Below, in pieces: positions 1-7,585 of a stretch of 64,000 nucleotides of DNA. The DNA comes from Corynebacterium pelargi. GTDB lineage: Bacteria > Actinomycetota > Actinomycetes > Mycobacteriales > Mycobacteriaceae. Below the pieces are notes generated by a model. It had not been told where the DNA came from, ran no database searches, and saw only the letters and a list, made by a program, of their open reading frames with translations. The stretch lies in the NCBI RefSeq assembly GCF_014635485.1, contig NZ_BMCX01000004.1:1-64000 (forward strand), written 5' to 3'. A program made the translations under genes and the position numbers. The first letter of the stretch is position 1, and each line of letters starts with the position of its first letter.

Positions 1-20
1 GACTGGTACTAATCCACCGA
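1..20 (+). rRNA. 23S rRNA, 3' end only
   Basis: The first bases (GACTGGTACTAAT and following) match the conserved 3' terminus of bacterial 23S rRNA. The rest of the gene lies before the window. The exact end is uncertain by several bases. An A/C-rich spacer of about 125 bases without a tRNA separates it from the 5S gene. Confidence 0.7.
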
Positions 21-144
21 ACAACACACCAAAACACACCCACACAACACACCAATGGGTATCACAAGTTTTCGCGTCCACTATGCAGTCCTGACACAAC
101 ACCCCCAACAACAGGCAAACCAACACAACAACAACAAATAAATC

Positions 145-264
145 GTGTCGGTGGTTATAGCATCGGGGTCACGCCCGGACCCATTCCGAACCCGGAAGCT
201 AAGCCCGATAGCGCTGATGGTACTGCACCCGGGAGGGTGTGGGAGAGTAAGACACCGCCGACCA
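145..264 (+). rRNA. rrf: 5S ribosomal RNA
   Basis: The segment has the 5S layout: a 5' arm GTGTCGGTGG pairing with a 3' arm near 253-262 (CACCGCCGAC), and the internal conserved block CCCATTCCGAACCCGGAAG at about 179-197. Length is about 120 nt, normal for 5S. It follows the 23S 3' end and precedes a strong terminator, as expected for the last gene of an rrn operon. The ends are estimated from the helix I pairing. Confidence 0.93.
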
Positions 265-280
265 ACAACTTCACAACACC

Positions 281-310
281 AAAAACGCACCCCCACCAGG
301 GTGCGTTTTT
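281..310 (+). terminator. rrn operon terminator
   Basis: Stem AAAAACGCACCC / GGGTGCGTTTTT with a short loop, ending in a T run. It lies just after 5S rRNA and directly abuts the stop codon of the convergent gene at 312, so it may act in both directions. Confidence 0.85.
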
Positions 311-311
311 G

Positions 312-1307
312 CTATGTCAGCCTCAAAATGTTCCGGCTGGAATGAAAAACGCGCTCGGCGCCACTGATCGGATCTTCAAAGCGCAAAATACTCGCTAATA
401 GGTGCATCGGCTGGTCAAAGGATTCACTGCCGTGAGGAATCACCTTCGGATACGCAGGATCGCCCACAATGGCATGGCCTGCGTGCCACATGTGCAAACG
501 CAATTGGTGCGTCTTGCCTGTGTAGGGCTGCAGTACGTATCGCGCAAGCGCTGGTAGTTTTCCGTGCATGGCCTCGGCAATGGCCTGCTGCTCGGTATCG
601 AGTGGCTCTACTGCCTGTACGAAGGTCCTAGCATTCACGCTGCCAGCAACGATATGGCCTTGGACTTCACCTGCCACTTTTTCTATGCGGTTTTCCCACC
701 ACGTACCGGGCTTTGTATCACCGATAGGCGCTAGAGCCTCATAGGTCTTTTCCACCCCGCGTTTGGCAAAGAGATCTTGATAGCGTCCACGCAGTTCTTT
801 GCGCTTGGTCATCAGCAACACGCCAGCGGTATTGCGATCCAGGCGATGAGCCGGCGTGAGCTCGCCGTTGTTGAGGGCTCTGCGCATCTGCACCGTCACC
901 GTTTCTGTAATGTGCATCCCGCGCGGCATGGTGGCCATAAACGGTGGTTTATCCACCACCACAATATCTTCGTCCTCGTGGATGATCTTGCAAGCAAAAG
1001 GGGCCTTTTGTTCGGGTGCTGGCGTGCGGTAGAACCACACGTCTTCGCCGGCCTGCAGGGCTTCTTCTGGGCGCGCATAGCGATATTTCGGGCCGATCAC
1101 CACCAGGCCGTCGGCAAAGCGTTGTGCCACGGCCGCCTCATTGTCTTCTGGATGGCGGTGGCGTTGGGTGCGAACCAAATGCCATACAAAGTCGAATGCG
1201 CTGATACCAGCGTGGTTTTCCGGTACTCGGACTCGGCTGGCGGTGAGTCCATCGCGCACACCCAGGGGTGGGTTCCCCCGTTGTACGGAAATTCGGCGTT
1301 CATGCAT
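312..1307 (-). CDS. RluA-family pseudouridine synthase
   Basis: Predicted 331-residue rRNA or tRNA pseudouridine synthase of the RluA/RluD family, converting specific uridines in structured RNA to pseudouridine in the cytoplasm. The catalytic signature HRLDRNTAGVLL is present near the middle, with the catalytic Asp in HRLD, and the C-terminal region carries YTGKTHQLRLH, also typical. The N-terminal part is not an obvious S4 domain. The gene runs convergently toward the rRNA operon and ends at its terminator. The ATG at 1307 gives a normal family length. Which RNA position it modifies cannot be told from sequence, so no symbol is given. Confidence 0.88.
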   Translation of the reverse strand: MHERRISVQRGNPPLGVRDGLTASRVRVPENHAGISAFDFVWHLVRTQRHRHPEDNEAAVAQRFADGLVVIGPKYRYARPEEALQAGEDVWFYRTPAPEQKAPFACKIIHEDEDIVVVDKPPFMATMPRGMHITETVTVQMRRALNNGELTPAHRLDRNTAGVLLMTKRKELRGRYQDLFAKRGVEKTYEALAPIGDTKPGTWWENRIEKVAGEVQGHIVAGSVNARTFVQAVEPLDTEQQAIAEAMHGKLPALARYVLQPYTGKTHQLRLHMWHAGHAIVGDPAYPKVIPHGSESFDQPMHLLASILRFEDPISGAERVFHSSRNILRLT

Positions 1308-1379
1308 GGATACCGATCCTAGTAATAGCTACCATGGAAGTGAGCCCCGGAGGTTCCGTGGCGTAGAAAGGGTTCCATC

Positions 1380-2273
1380 ATGGAAAACATGGTCGTTGTC
1401 GCTGTCGATGGCTCTGAAGCCTCAACCAATGCAATCCGTTGGGCCGCAAATACCGCGGCGAAGCGTGGTGTTCCCCTCAAACTCGCCGCGAGCTACACCA
1501 TGCCGCAATTCCTGTATGCCGAGGGCATGGTGCCTCCACAGGAGCTTTTCGACGAGCTCCAGTCCGAAACCATGGCACATATCGAAGAAGCCCAAAAGGT
1601 GGCCTTGGAAGTCGCCCCTGATTTGAAGATCGGCTACGTCATTGCCGAGGGCTCACCGATCGATATGCTCCTGGAAATCTCCAAGGACGTCACCATGATC
1701 GTCATGGGTTCTCGCGGCCTCGGCGGGCTGTCTGGCATGGTCATGGGTTCGGTGTCTGCCGCCGTGGTCAGCCACGCAAGCTGCCCGGTGGTCGTGGTGC
1801 GTGAAGATAATGACGTCACCCCCTCCAATAAGTACGGCCCCGTGGTGGTCGGCGTCGACGGCTCCGAGGTATCCCAGCGTGCTACCGAGTTCGCCTTCGA
1901 AGAGGCGCAGGCACGTGGCGCCAAGCTCGTTGCCATCCACACCTGGATGGACATGCAGGTGCAGGCATCGCTGGCTGGTCTTGCTGCAGCACAGCAGGAG
2001 TGGGACACCATCGAAGATGAGCAACAGCATCTTCTAGAAGAGCGCCTCGCCCCCATGCTGGACAAGTACCCAGATGTGGCCGTGGACATGGTGATTACCC
2101 GCGATCGTCCCGTTCGCGCCCTCGTAGAGCACGGCCGTGACGCACAGTTGCTCGTCGTTGGCTCCCACGGTCGCGGCGGCTTCCGTGGCATGCTGCTGGG
2201 CTCTACTTCCCGTGCGTTGCTGCAATCGGCTCCCTGCCCGATGGTGGTTGTGCGCCCCCGCGAAGACTCCTAA
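1380..2273 (+). CDS. universal stress protein, two UspA domains
   Basis: A 297-residue protein with two tandem UspA domains, residues about 3-141 and 153-295. Each ends with the nucleotide-binding signature: GSRGLGGLSGMVMGS followed by SCPVVVV in the first, and GSHGRGGFRGMLLGS followed by PCPMVVV in the second. These G-2x-G-9x-G(S/T) loops mark the ATP-binding class of Usp. Tandem Usp proteins are common in actinobacteria and are linked to stress and low-oxygen survival; that role is inferred. The start ATG at 1380 lies after a purine-rich stretch. It stands alone, followed by a hairpin terminator. Confidence 0.93.
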   Translation: MENMVVVAVDGSEASTNAIRWAANTAAKRGVPLKLAASYTMPQFLYAEGMVPPQELFDELQSETMAHIEEAQKVALEVAPDLKIGYVIAEGSPIDMLLEISKDVTMIVMGSRGLGGLSGMVMGSVSAAVVSHASCPVVVVREDNDVTPSNKYGPVVVGVDGSEVSQRATEFAFEEAQARGAKLVAIHTWMDMQVQASLAGLAAAQQEWDTIEDEQQHLLEERLAPMLDKYPDVAVDMVITRDRPVRALVEHGRDAQLLVVGSHGRGGFRGMLLGSTSRALLQSAPCPMVVVRPREDS

Positions 2274-2280
2274 TTAAGCA

Positions 2281-2333
2281 AAAAACGCGCCGTGTTCAAC
2301 AATTGCTGAAATTGTTATATTCGGCGCGTTTTC
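2281..2333 (+). terminator. nested hairpin terminator after usp
   Basis: Outer arms AAAACGCGCCG and CGGCGCGTTTT (about 2282-2292 and 2322-2332) enclose an inner hairpin AACAATT / AATTGTT, ending in a T run. It lies just after the Usp stop codon. Confidence 0.75.
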
Positions 2334-2338
2334 CCTTA

Positions 2339-2448
2339 TCCGGGCGAAATCAAAAGATAACAAAACGGATCACAACCCGTTCTGCCCGGAAATGGCGTTG
2401 CTTTTTGGCAAAAAGCCATTAAAGTACCTCCTGACAGATAAACGTCAG
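2339..2448 (+). promoter_or_regulatory. structured upstream region of the GlsB-like gene
   Basis: Within the intergenic region are an inverted repeat TCCGGGC / GCCCGGA (2339-2345 and 2384-2390) and a short hairpin CTGAC / GTCAG near 2431-2448. These could shape the 5' leader of the stress membrane protein gene at 2497 or bind a regulator. No known riboswitch class is recognised. Confidence 0.3.
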
Positions 2449-2496
2449 CTAATCGCTCGGCGTTTGGCGTTTTTAAAACAACAAAAGGAGATACTC

Positions 2497-2757
2497 ATGC
2501 TCGGACTCGGTTTCTTTGGCTGGATCATCATCGGTGGCCTCGCTGGCTGGATCGCTTCGAAGATTAAGGGCACCGACGCTCAGCAGGGCATTGGCCTGAA
2601 CATCGTTGTTGGTGTTGTTGGCGGTCTGCTCGGTGGCTTCCTGCTCAACATCTTCGGCGTAGACGTTGAAAACGGCGGCCTGATCTTCAGCTTCCTTACC
2701 TGCTTGCTTGGTGCTGTTATCGCGCTCAGCATCGTTCAGTTGGTGACCAAGAAGTAA
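2497..2757 (+). CDS. GlsB/YeaQ/YmgE family stress membrane protein
   Basis: A small hydrophobic protein of 86 residues with three predicted membrane segments and many glycines (IIIGGLAGWIASKIKG, NIVVGVVGGLLGG). This is the pattern of the transglycosylase-associated / GlsB-YeaQ-YmgE family, known from general stress regulons; its biochemical role is unsettled. An open frame extends upstream to 2392, but the ATG at 2497 is preceded by a strong Shine-Dalgarno (AAAAGGAG) and starts the conserved hydrophobic part, so this start is chosen. It is a single-gene unit between hairpins. Confidence 0.88.
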   Translation: MLGLGFFGWIIIGGLAGWIASKIKGTDAQQGIGLNIVVGVVGGLLGGFLLNIFGVDVENGGLIFSFLTCLLGAVIALSIVQLVTKK

Positions 2758-2778
2758 CGTGCACCAATAGTTAAGCCC

Positions 2779-2817
2779 AAAAGGGGCGGTGGAGAATTGA
2801 TTCCCACCGCCTCTTTT
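2779..2817 (+). terminator. terminator after the GlsB-like gene
   Basis: Arms AAAAGGGGCGGTGG (2779-2792) and CCACCGCCTCTTTT (2804-2817) form a long GC-rich stem with A and T tails, so it is probably bidirectional in form. Confidence 0.8.
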
Positions 2818-2894
2818 GCGTGCCTAGACCGTGGACTAGACCAATCTGTTCAGTTATAGTGTGTAGGGACAAAACAACGGAAAGGGTTCTGGCA

Positions 2895-3515
2895 GTGGCA
2901 GGCGAAAAACGCACGGGACGGTCGAGGAAGAATAGGCCCAGCCCACGGCAGCGCCTACTCGCTAGCGCAACGAGCCTGTTTAGCACCGAAGGCATCCGCG
3001 TCATCGGTATCGACCGCATCCTTCGAGAAGCCGATGTGGCCAAAGCCAGCCTCTATAGCCTTTTCGGATCCAAAGACGCACTCGTTATCGCCTACCTCGA
3101 GTCCCTCGACGAACAATGGCGCACCCGCTACGCCGAACGCACCGCTGATATGAGCGCCCCGGAAGATAAGATCCTCGCCTTCTTCGACCAGTGCATCGAA
3201 GAAGCCCCCGAGAGCGATTTCCGCGGCTCCCACTTCCAAAACGCAGCCAATGAGTACCCGCGCCCAGAAAGCGACTCTGAGCGCGGAATCGTCGAGGCTG
3301 TCCAACAGCACCGGCGCTGGTGCCAAGACACGCTTACCGAGCTGCTCACCGAGAAAAACGGTTACCCCGGCGATGTGCAGGCCCAGCAACTGATGATCTT
3401 CCTCGATGGTGGTCTTGCCGGGTCCAGGCTGAGCCAATCCACCGATAGTTTGCGCACCGCGCGCGAACTCGCCCAGCAACTGCTCTCGGCGCCTCCAGCG
3501 GATTACTCGATCTAA
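2895..3515 (+). CDS. TetR-family transcriptional regulator
   Basis: About 206 residues. The N-terminal part reads as a TetR helix-turn-helix: LLASATSLFSTEGIRVIGIDRILREADVA, then the typical Y-x-x-F recognition end SLYSLFGSKDALV. The C-terminal ligand domain is variable and its effector unknown. The frame is open from 2820, but GTG at 2895 follows an AAAGGG Shine-Dalgarno and gives a normal TetR N terminus with a basic leader (KRTGRSRKNRPS). The stop codon overlaps the ATG of the sortase gene (TAATG), so the two are translationally coupled. Control of the sortase gene is possible but not shown. Confidence 0.87.
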   Translation: MAGEKRTGRSRKNRPSPRQRLLASATSLFSTEGIRVIGIDRILREADVAKASLYSLFGSKDALVIAYLESLDEQWRTRYAERTADMSAPEDKILAFFDQCIEEAPESDFRGSHFQNAANEYPRPESDSERGIVEAVQQHRRWCQDTLTELLTEKNGYPGDVQAQQLMIFLDGGLAGSRLSQSTDSLRTARELAQQLLSAPPADYSI

Positions 3516-4264
3516 TGAATAAGTTTTCTCAAGTTTGCGGGGAGATCCTCGCCACGGTGGGCGTGCTGCTATTGCTCTTCGCCTTCTACGAAGCCTATTG
3601 GACCAATATCGCCGCAGGCCGCGCTCAGGACGAAGTCAGCGCAGAGATGCAGCAGCGCTGGCAGAACCCGAGAAGCCACAAGAACCTCGAGCTTGGCGAT
3701 GCCTTTGCCAATATGTATATCCCGGCCTTCGGCTCAGACTTTGCCTTTGCAGTGGTAGAAGGAGCCAATGACGAGGCCCTGCTTGCAGGCCCTGGCCACT
3801 ACCCAGAAACCCAAATGCCCGGCGAGCGCGGCAACTTCGCCATCGCCGGCCACCGCGTGGGCAAGGGCGCGCCCTTTAATGACCTCGGCAACCTCAATAG
3901 CTGCGATGCCATCGTCATCGAGACGCGCGATAGCTGGGATGTGTATCGGGTGCTGCCCATGGGCACCGACCCCGCCACCCGAAACCAGGAGGCCGCGGCC
4001 TGCCTGCACCAAGAGCAGCTTGGGCGCGTGGCTGAAGGCGATTATGCCGGGGTACAGGGCCGCATCATCACCACCCCGGGTGATGTGGGCGTGATCGACC
4101 CGTTGCCCAATGTCGTCGATGCCAATATTGATGAGCTCGAACCCATCATCACGCTGACCACCTGCCACCCGCAATTTTCCAATGCCGAGCGCATGATCAT
4201 CCACGGCATGCTCACCGAATCGCTACCCAAAGACGGGCCACGCCCCGCAGTGATGGAGGCCTAA
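3515..4264 (+). CDS. class E sortase
   Basis: A 249-residue membrane-anchored cysteine transpeptidase. An N-terminal membrane segment (GEILATVGVLLLLFAFYEAYW) is followed by an extracellular sortase domain with catalytic His in AGHRVGKGAPF, catalytic Cys in LTTCHP and the following Arg in NAERMIIHG. Class E enzymes in high-GC Gram-positives attach substrates to the cell wall, typically through LAXTG-like motifs, in a housekeeping role; the substrates are not in this window. It overlaps the TetR stop codon and is followed after 3 bases by a small membrane protein gene, giving a three-gene unit. Confidence 0.9.
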   Translation: MNKFSQVCGEILATVGVLLLLFAFYEAYWTNIAAGRAQDEVSAEMQQRWQNPRSHKNLELGDAFANMYIPAFGSDFAFAVVEGANDEALLAGPGHYPETQMPGERGNFAIAGHRVGKGAPFNDLGNLNSCDAIVIETRDSWDVYRVLPMGTDPATRNQEAAACLHQEQLGRVAEGDYAGVQGRIITTPGDVGVIDPLPNVVDANIDELEPIITLTTCHPQFSNAERMIIHGMLTESLPKDGPRPAVMEA

Positions 4265-4267
4265 ACC

Positions 4268-4420
4268 ATGTACGCCAAACTCTGGCAGCTTTTGCCCGGC
4301 CCAAAGCCTGTGAAAGCGCTGCTGGCCCTCATCATCGCCATCGCCGTGTTCTTCCTGCTCATGGAAGTGGTCTTTCCCTGGGTATCTTCCCTGATGCCCT
4401 ATAACGACGTGGCAGTCTAA
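4268..4420 (+). CDS. 50-residue single-pass membrane protein
   Basis: A short frame beginning ATGTACGCC three bases after the sortase stop encodes about 50 residues (MYAKLWQLLPGPKPVKALL...). It has one strong hydrophobic helix (ALLALIIAIAVFFLLMEVVF) and ends SLMPYNDVAV. Short hydrophobic proteins occur at this place behind class E sortases in other corynebacteria, which supports it as a real gene; this recollection was not checked. Its last four bases overlap the 3' end of the convergent lipoprotein gene. Function unknown; a sortase accessory role is a guess from position. Confidence 0.65.
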   Translation: MYAKLWQLLPGPKPVKALLALIIAIAVFFLLMEVVFPWVSSLMPYNDVAV

Positions 4421-4929
4421 AGCCCGAGGTTGCCAATCACCTGCTCAGCAATGAGCTGGGCTTTGAGCGACTGCGCCTGATCACTCCAAGCCACCACGGC
4501 CACAGGGCCGCGTTGCACGGCGAAGACCGCCCCATCGGGGCCACCTGCACGGCCACCATCCCAACCGCCCGGCAGGGTTGCCGGTTCAGTGCTATCAATG
4601 GGCGCAGCCCAATCCACCACCGCACGGGCCTGCTGCTCATCGGGCATATGACGGACTAACACCGTGGCCTGAGGCAACTCGCCATAACCCCAAAAGCCAC
4701 AGGCCGGGGGATCAAAACGCTCATCTACACCAGTGCGCGTCACCTTCTGGCCATTCGTTTCTGCCAACCACTGCGCATCGAGATAAGGGCAGGGGGCGTC
4801 GACAAGCTCCGGCATGGTCTCAGGGGCAATAGCGGCAGGACTTGGCTGCGAAGCCTCCTGCTTGGGTGCTTCCGGCGCGGTCGAGCAAGCGCTCAGCACC
4901 AAGGCACAAGCGATTAGAGTACGTTTCAT
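4417..4929 (-). CDS. DUF2020-type lipoprotein
   Basis: A 170-residue secreted lipoprotein. The signal peptide MKRTLIACALVLSAC ends in a lipobox (LSAC), followed by a low-complexity Ala/Pro/Glu linker. The mature part carries CPYLDAQWLAETNGQKVT and PACGFWGYGE, which I recognise as the DUF2020 family restricted to corynebacteria and relatives. Function is unknown. The frame is open to 5067, but the ATG at 4929 fits the signal peptide. This start codon overlaps the ATG of the divergent histidine kinase gene by two bases, so each gene's promoter must lie within the other's coding sequence or the mRNAs are leaderless. Confidence 0.8.
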   Translation of the reverse strand: MKRTLIACALVLSACSTAPEAPKQEASQPSPAAIAPETMPELVDAPCPYLDAQWLAETNGQKVTRTGVDERFDPPACGFWGYGELPQATVLVRHMPDEQQARAVVDWAAPIDSTEPATLPGGWDGGRAGGPDGAVFAVQRGPVAVVAWSDQAQSLKAQLIAEQVIGNLGL

Positions 4930-6118
4930 GTATCCCAGCCTAGAGACTGATCGCCGATTATTGCGCGCCGTCAACGTGCTTACCTCCGTGCTGCTATTCG
5001 TCGCACTCATCGGAGTGATCGATCTCCACCGCCGCGACGCCATCCTCGCCGTGGTGCTGGCCTCCATCTTCGCCCTCGTCTACGCCTACGGCACCTATAA
5101 ATCCATCCGCGGCGGCTGGCTCGAACTCGCCTGGCTCGCCACGATGACTATCGTCTGGGCCGCCATGCTCGCCGTACTGCCCGTCGCCGTGTACATGGTC
5201 TTCCCCCTGTTTTTCCTTTACCTCAGAGCCCTTCCGGATATTCGAGGCGTATTCGCCGTCTTCGGCGTGACCGTGGTGGCCATCGTCAGCCAATGGCCCA
5301 ACCTCACCATCGGCGCGGTGATGGGGCCAACCGTCTCGGCAGCCGTCGTCATCGGCATCAACATGGCGCTCCAAGCCATCTGGCGAGGCGCCAAAGAACG
5401 CGAAGCACTCATCGAAGAACTCCTCGAAACACGCCACCAACTCGCCGATAGCGAACGCGCCGCAGGCATCGCCGCCGAACGCCAACGCATCGCACACGAA
5501 ATTCACGACACCCTCGCCCAAGGACTTTCCAGCATCCAAATGCTGCTGCGAGTCGCCGAACAAGACATCAACAACCTCGACATCGACAACAGCGCCAAAA
5601 CACGCCCCCTCCAACGCATCGAACTCGCCCGCCACACCGCAGCCGATAACCTCAGCGAAGCACGCGCCATCATCGCCGCCCTCCAACCAGCCGCCCTATC
5701 CAAAACCTCACTCGACGGGGCACTGCATCGCGTGGCGGCGCAGGTGGAGGGCATTGAGATGGAGATTGATATTGAAGGCGATGAGCGCCAATTACCCATG
5801 AGCACCGAAGCCTCTCTTCTACGTATATATCAAGGAGCAGTGGGTAACGTTCAGAAGCATTCACAGGCCACCCGCTGCCGGGTGACCCTAAGCTACGAAC
5901 CCACCCTCGTTCGCCTCGACGTGGTTGATAACGGCATTGGTTTTGATCCGGGGGCCTTACGTTCCAGGCCGGCGGGGTTGGGCCATATCGGTATTGATGC
6001 CATGCGCTCACGTGCGGCGGAGCAGCAGGGCGAATTGGTGGTGGAGTCGGCACCCGGGCAAGGTTGCGCCATATCGGTGGTGCTACCCATCCCTTCGGAT
6101 GACCCGGGTGAGGGGTAA
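4928..6118 (+). CDS. two-component sensor histidine kinase (HisKA_3 type)
   Basis: About 396 residues. Several membrane helices fill residues 1-150, then comes a dimerisation helix with the phosphoacceptor motif AAERQRIAHEIHDTLAQGL (His near 190), and a C-terminal HATPase_c domain with N box and G1 motif VVDNGIGFDPG and G2 GLGHIGIDAM. This is the NarL-partner (HPK7-like) class. The sensed signal is unknown; there is no large extracellular domain, so a membrane-borne or intramembrane signal is likely. The frame extends upstream over the divergent lipoprotein gene, but the ATG at 4928 is the most plausible start. The response regulator gene follows after 35 bases. Confidence 0.9.
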   Translation: MYPSLETDRRLLRAVNVLTSVLLFVALIGVIDLHRRDAILAVVLASIFALVYAYGTYKSIRGGWLELAWLATMTIVWAAMLAVLPVAVYMVFPLFFLYLRALPDIRGVFAVFGVTVVAIVSQWPNLTIGAVMGPTVSAAVVIGINMALQAIWRGAKEREALIEELLETRHQLADSERAAGIAAERQRIAHEIHDTLAQGLSSIQMLLRVAEQDINNLDIDNSAKTRPLQRIELARHTAADNLSEARAIIAALQPAALSKTSLDGALHRVAAQVEGIEMEIDIEGDERQLPMSTEASLLRIYQGAVGNVQKHSQATRCRVTLSYEPTLVRLDVVDNGIGFDPGALRSRPAGLGHIGIDAMRSRAAEQQGELVVESAPGQGCAISVVLPIPSDDPGEG

Positions 6119-6153
6119 ACTTGCCAGGAGTTGTCGTATGGAAGGGATAACAG

Positions 6154-6792
6154 ATGATTCGTGTGTTGCTTGCCGATGATCACGAGATTGTGCGGCTCGG
6201 GCTTCGGGCCGTGCTGGAAAGCGAAAGTGATATCGAGGTCATTGGTGAGGTAGCCACTGCCGATGCCGCGGTGGCGGCAGCGCAAGCCGGTGGTATCGAC
6301 GTGATCTTGATGGATCTTCGCTTTGGTCCGGGCATGGCTGGCACTCGCATGAGCAATGGTGCCGATGCCACTGCCGAGATCAAGCGCACGATGGAAAAGC
6401 CACCGCATGTGCTGGTGGTAACCAACTACGACACCGATGCTGATATTTTGGGCGCCATCGAAGCCGGCGCCTTGGGATATCTGCTCAAAGATGCCCCACC
6501 CGAGGAGCTCATTGCTGCCGTGCGATCCGCGGCAGAGGGCGACTCCACCCTTTCTCCTACCGTGGCCAATCGACTCATGACTCGCGTGCGCACCCCACGC
6601 ACCTCGCTGACTCCCCGCGAGCTCGAGGTATTAAAGCTTGTGGCTGCCGGTTCTTCCAACCGCGAAATTGGTCGCACCCTGCTGCTTTCAGAGGCAACCG
6701 TGAAAAGCCACCTGGTGCATATCTACGACAAGCTTGGTGTGCGCTCTCGTACCTCGGCGGTAGCGATGGCCCGCGAACAGGGCGTGCTCTAG
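6154..6792 (+). CDS. NarL/LuxR-family response regulator
   Basis: A 212-residue DNA-binding response regulator. The receiver domain starts IRVLLADDHEIVR (acidic pocket DD) with phosphoacceptor Asp in VILMDLRFG. A short insertion (GPGMAGTRMSNGADAT) follows that Asp, as in several actinobacterial NarL-type regulators. The conserved Thr (VVTNYD) and Lys (LLKDAPPEEL) are present. The C-terminal LuxR helix-turn-helix reads LTPRELEVLKLVAAGSSNREIGRTLLLSEATVKSHL. It is cotranscribed with the kinase at 4928-6118, its likely phosphodonor. Targets are unknown. Confidence 0.93.
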   Translation: MIRVLLADDHEIVRLGLRAVLESESDIEVIGEVATADAAVAAAQAGGIDVILMDLRFGPGMAGTRMSNGADATAEIKRTMEKPPHVLVVTNYDTDADILGAIEAGALGYLLKDAPPEELIAAVRSAAEGDSTLSPTVANRLMTRVRTPRTSLTPRELEVLKLVAAGSSNREIGRTLLLSEATVKSHLVHIYDKLGVRSRTSAVAMAREQGVL

Positions 6793-6836
6793 CGCGCCAT
6801 AGCTTAGAGGCCGCGCCGATCCGGGCGTTGGCAACA

Positions 6837-6865
6837 AAAAATGGGCTCCTACGGGAGCCCATTGT
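6837..6865. terminator. bidirectional terminator
   Basis: Stem AATGGGCTCC / GGGAGCCCATT with a three-base loop, preceded by an A run on the plus strand. It separates two convergent genes. The A run becomes a T run on the minus strand, so it terminates best for the minus-strand gene. Confidence 0.75.
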
Positions 6866-6880
6866 GCGTGCGGGTGTTTC

Positions 6881-7513
6881 TTAGCCGCGCAGCTTTTGTT
6901 GGATGTGGCGAGCGAGCTCGTCGAGGTCCTTAGCGATGCTGCGGTGGCTACGGGTACGCATCTCGGTGGTCATGTTCTCAGCGTTATTGACTGCCGCTTC
7001 GAGATCATCAAGGCGATCCTCGGCATCGGTGACGAAGCCCTTGGGCAATTCACCCTGCTTGAGGCTATCGCGCATACCTTCGATGCGGGCGCGCAGCGGA
7101 GCGCCGTGGCCGGTGTAGTGATCGAGGTGTTCCACCTTCACACCAAGCTGTTCGGCGCGTTGCTTATCTAATTGCTGGCGCAGCCACATTGCACCGCGGT
7201 AGAGCAGGGGCAGTGCAAAGGGGGCAATCGCGCGGGTAGCACCGGCGTAGCGCTTGACGTTGTCCTTATTAAAACGCCCGGCCTTCATTTGCTCGAGCTT
7301 GGTTTCGGCTAGCTTGCGCTCGTGCTTCCTCTTGGCCTTTAGGCCTTTTTGCTCGGCTTTCACCAAAGCCTTTTCTTGCTTGGCTAGCAGCTTGTGCTGG
7401 CGCTGCTTGAGCTTGGACGCCTCTTTTACTTCTTGCTTAGCGCGAGCCTTGGCGGCTTTGGCCTCTACCTTGGCTGCTCGGCGTGCTTTACGGATTTTCT
7501 TCAAAAGTCCCAT
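6881..7513 (-). CDS. DUF6474-type basic coiled-coil protein
   Basis: About 210 residues. The first 90 are extremely rich in Lys, Ala, Arg and Glu (KKIRKARRAAKVEAKAAKA) and should form a long charged helix or coiled coil. A more apolar segment follows (AIAPFALPLLYRGAMWLRQQL), then a helical C terminus. I recognise this as the DUF6474 family of mycolate-containing actinobacteria; its function is unknown. The ATG at 7513 (MGLLKKIRK) is preferred over an upstream in-frame ATG at 7525. Confidence 0.75.
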   Translation of the reverse strand: MGLLKKIRKARRAAKVEAKAAKARAKQEVKEASKLKQRQHKLLAKQEKALVKAEQKGLKAKRKHERKLAETKLEQMKAGRFNKDNVKRYAGATRAIAPFALPLLYRGAMWLRQQLDKQRAEQLGVKVEHLDHYTGHGAPLRARIEGMRDSLKQGELPKGFVTDAEDRLDDLEAAVNNAENMTTEMRTRSHRSIAKDLDELARHIQQKLRG

Positions 7514-7585
7514 GTGTGCTCTCACAAACCTTTCCGTCGAATCAATTCAACACTACTCGTTTTCGTGCAATAGTCTGGATTCATT

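Noticed and set aside
20..144. tRNA gene in the 23S-5S spacer
   Set aside because: The spacer is A/C-rich and lacks a cloverleaf or T-loop signature.
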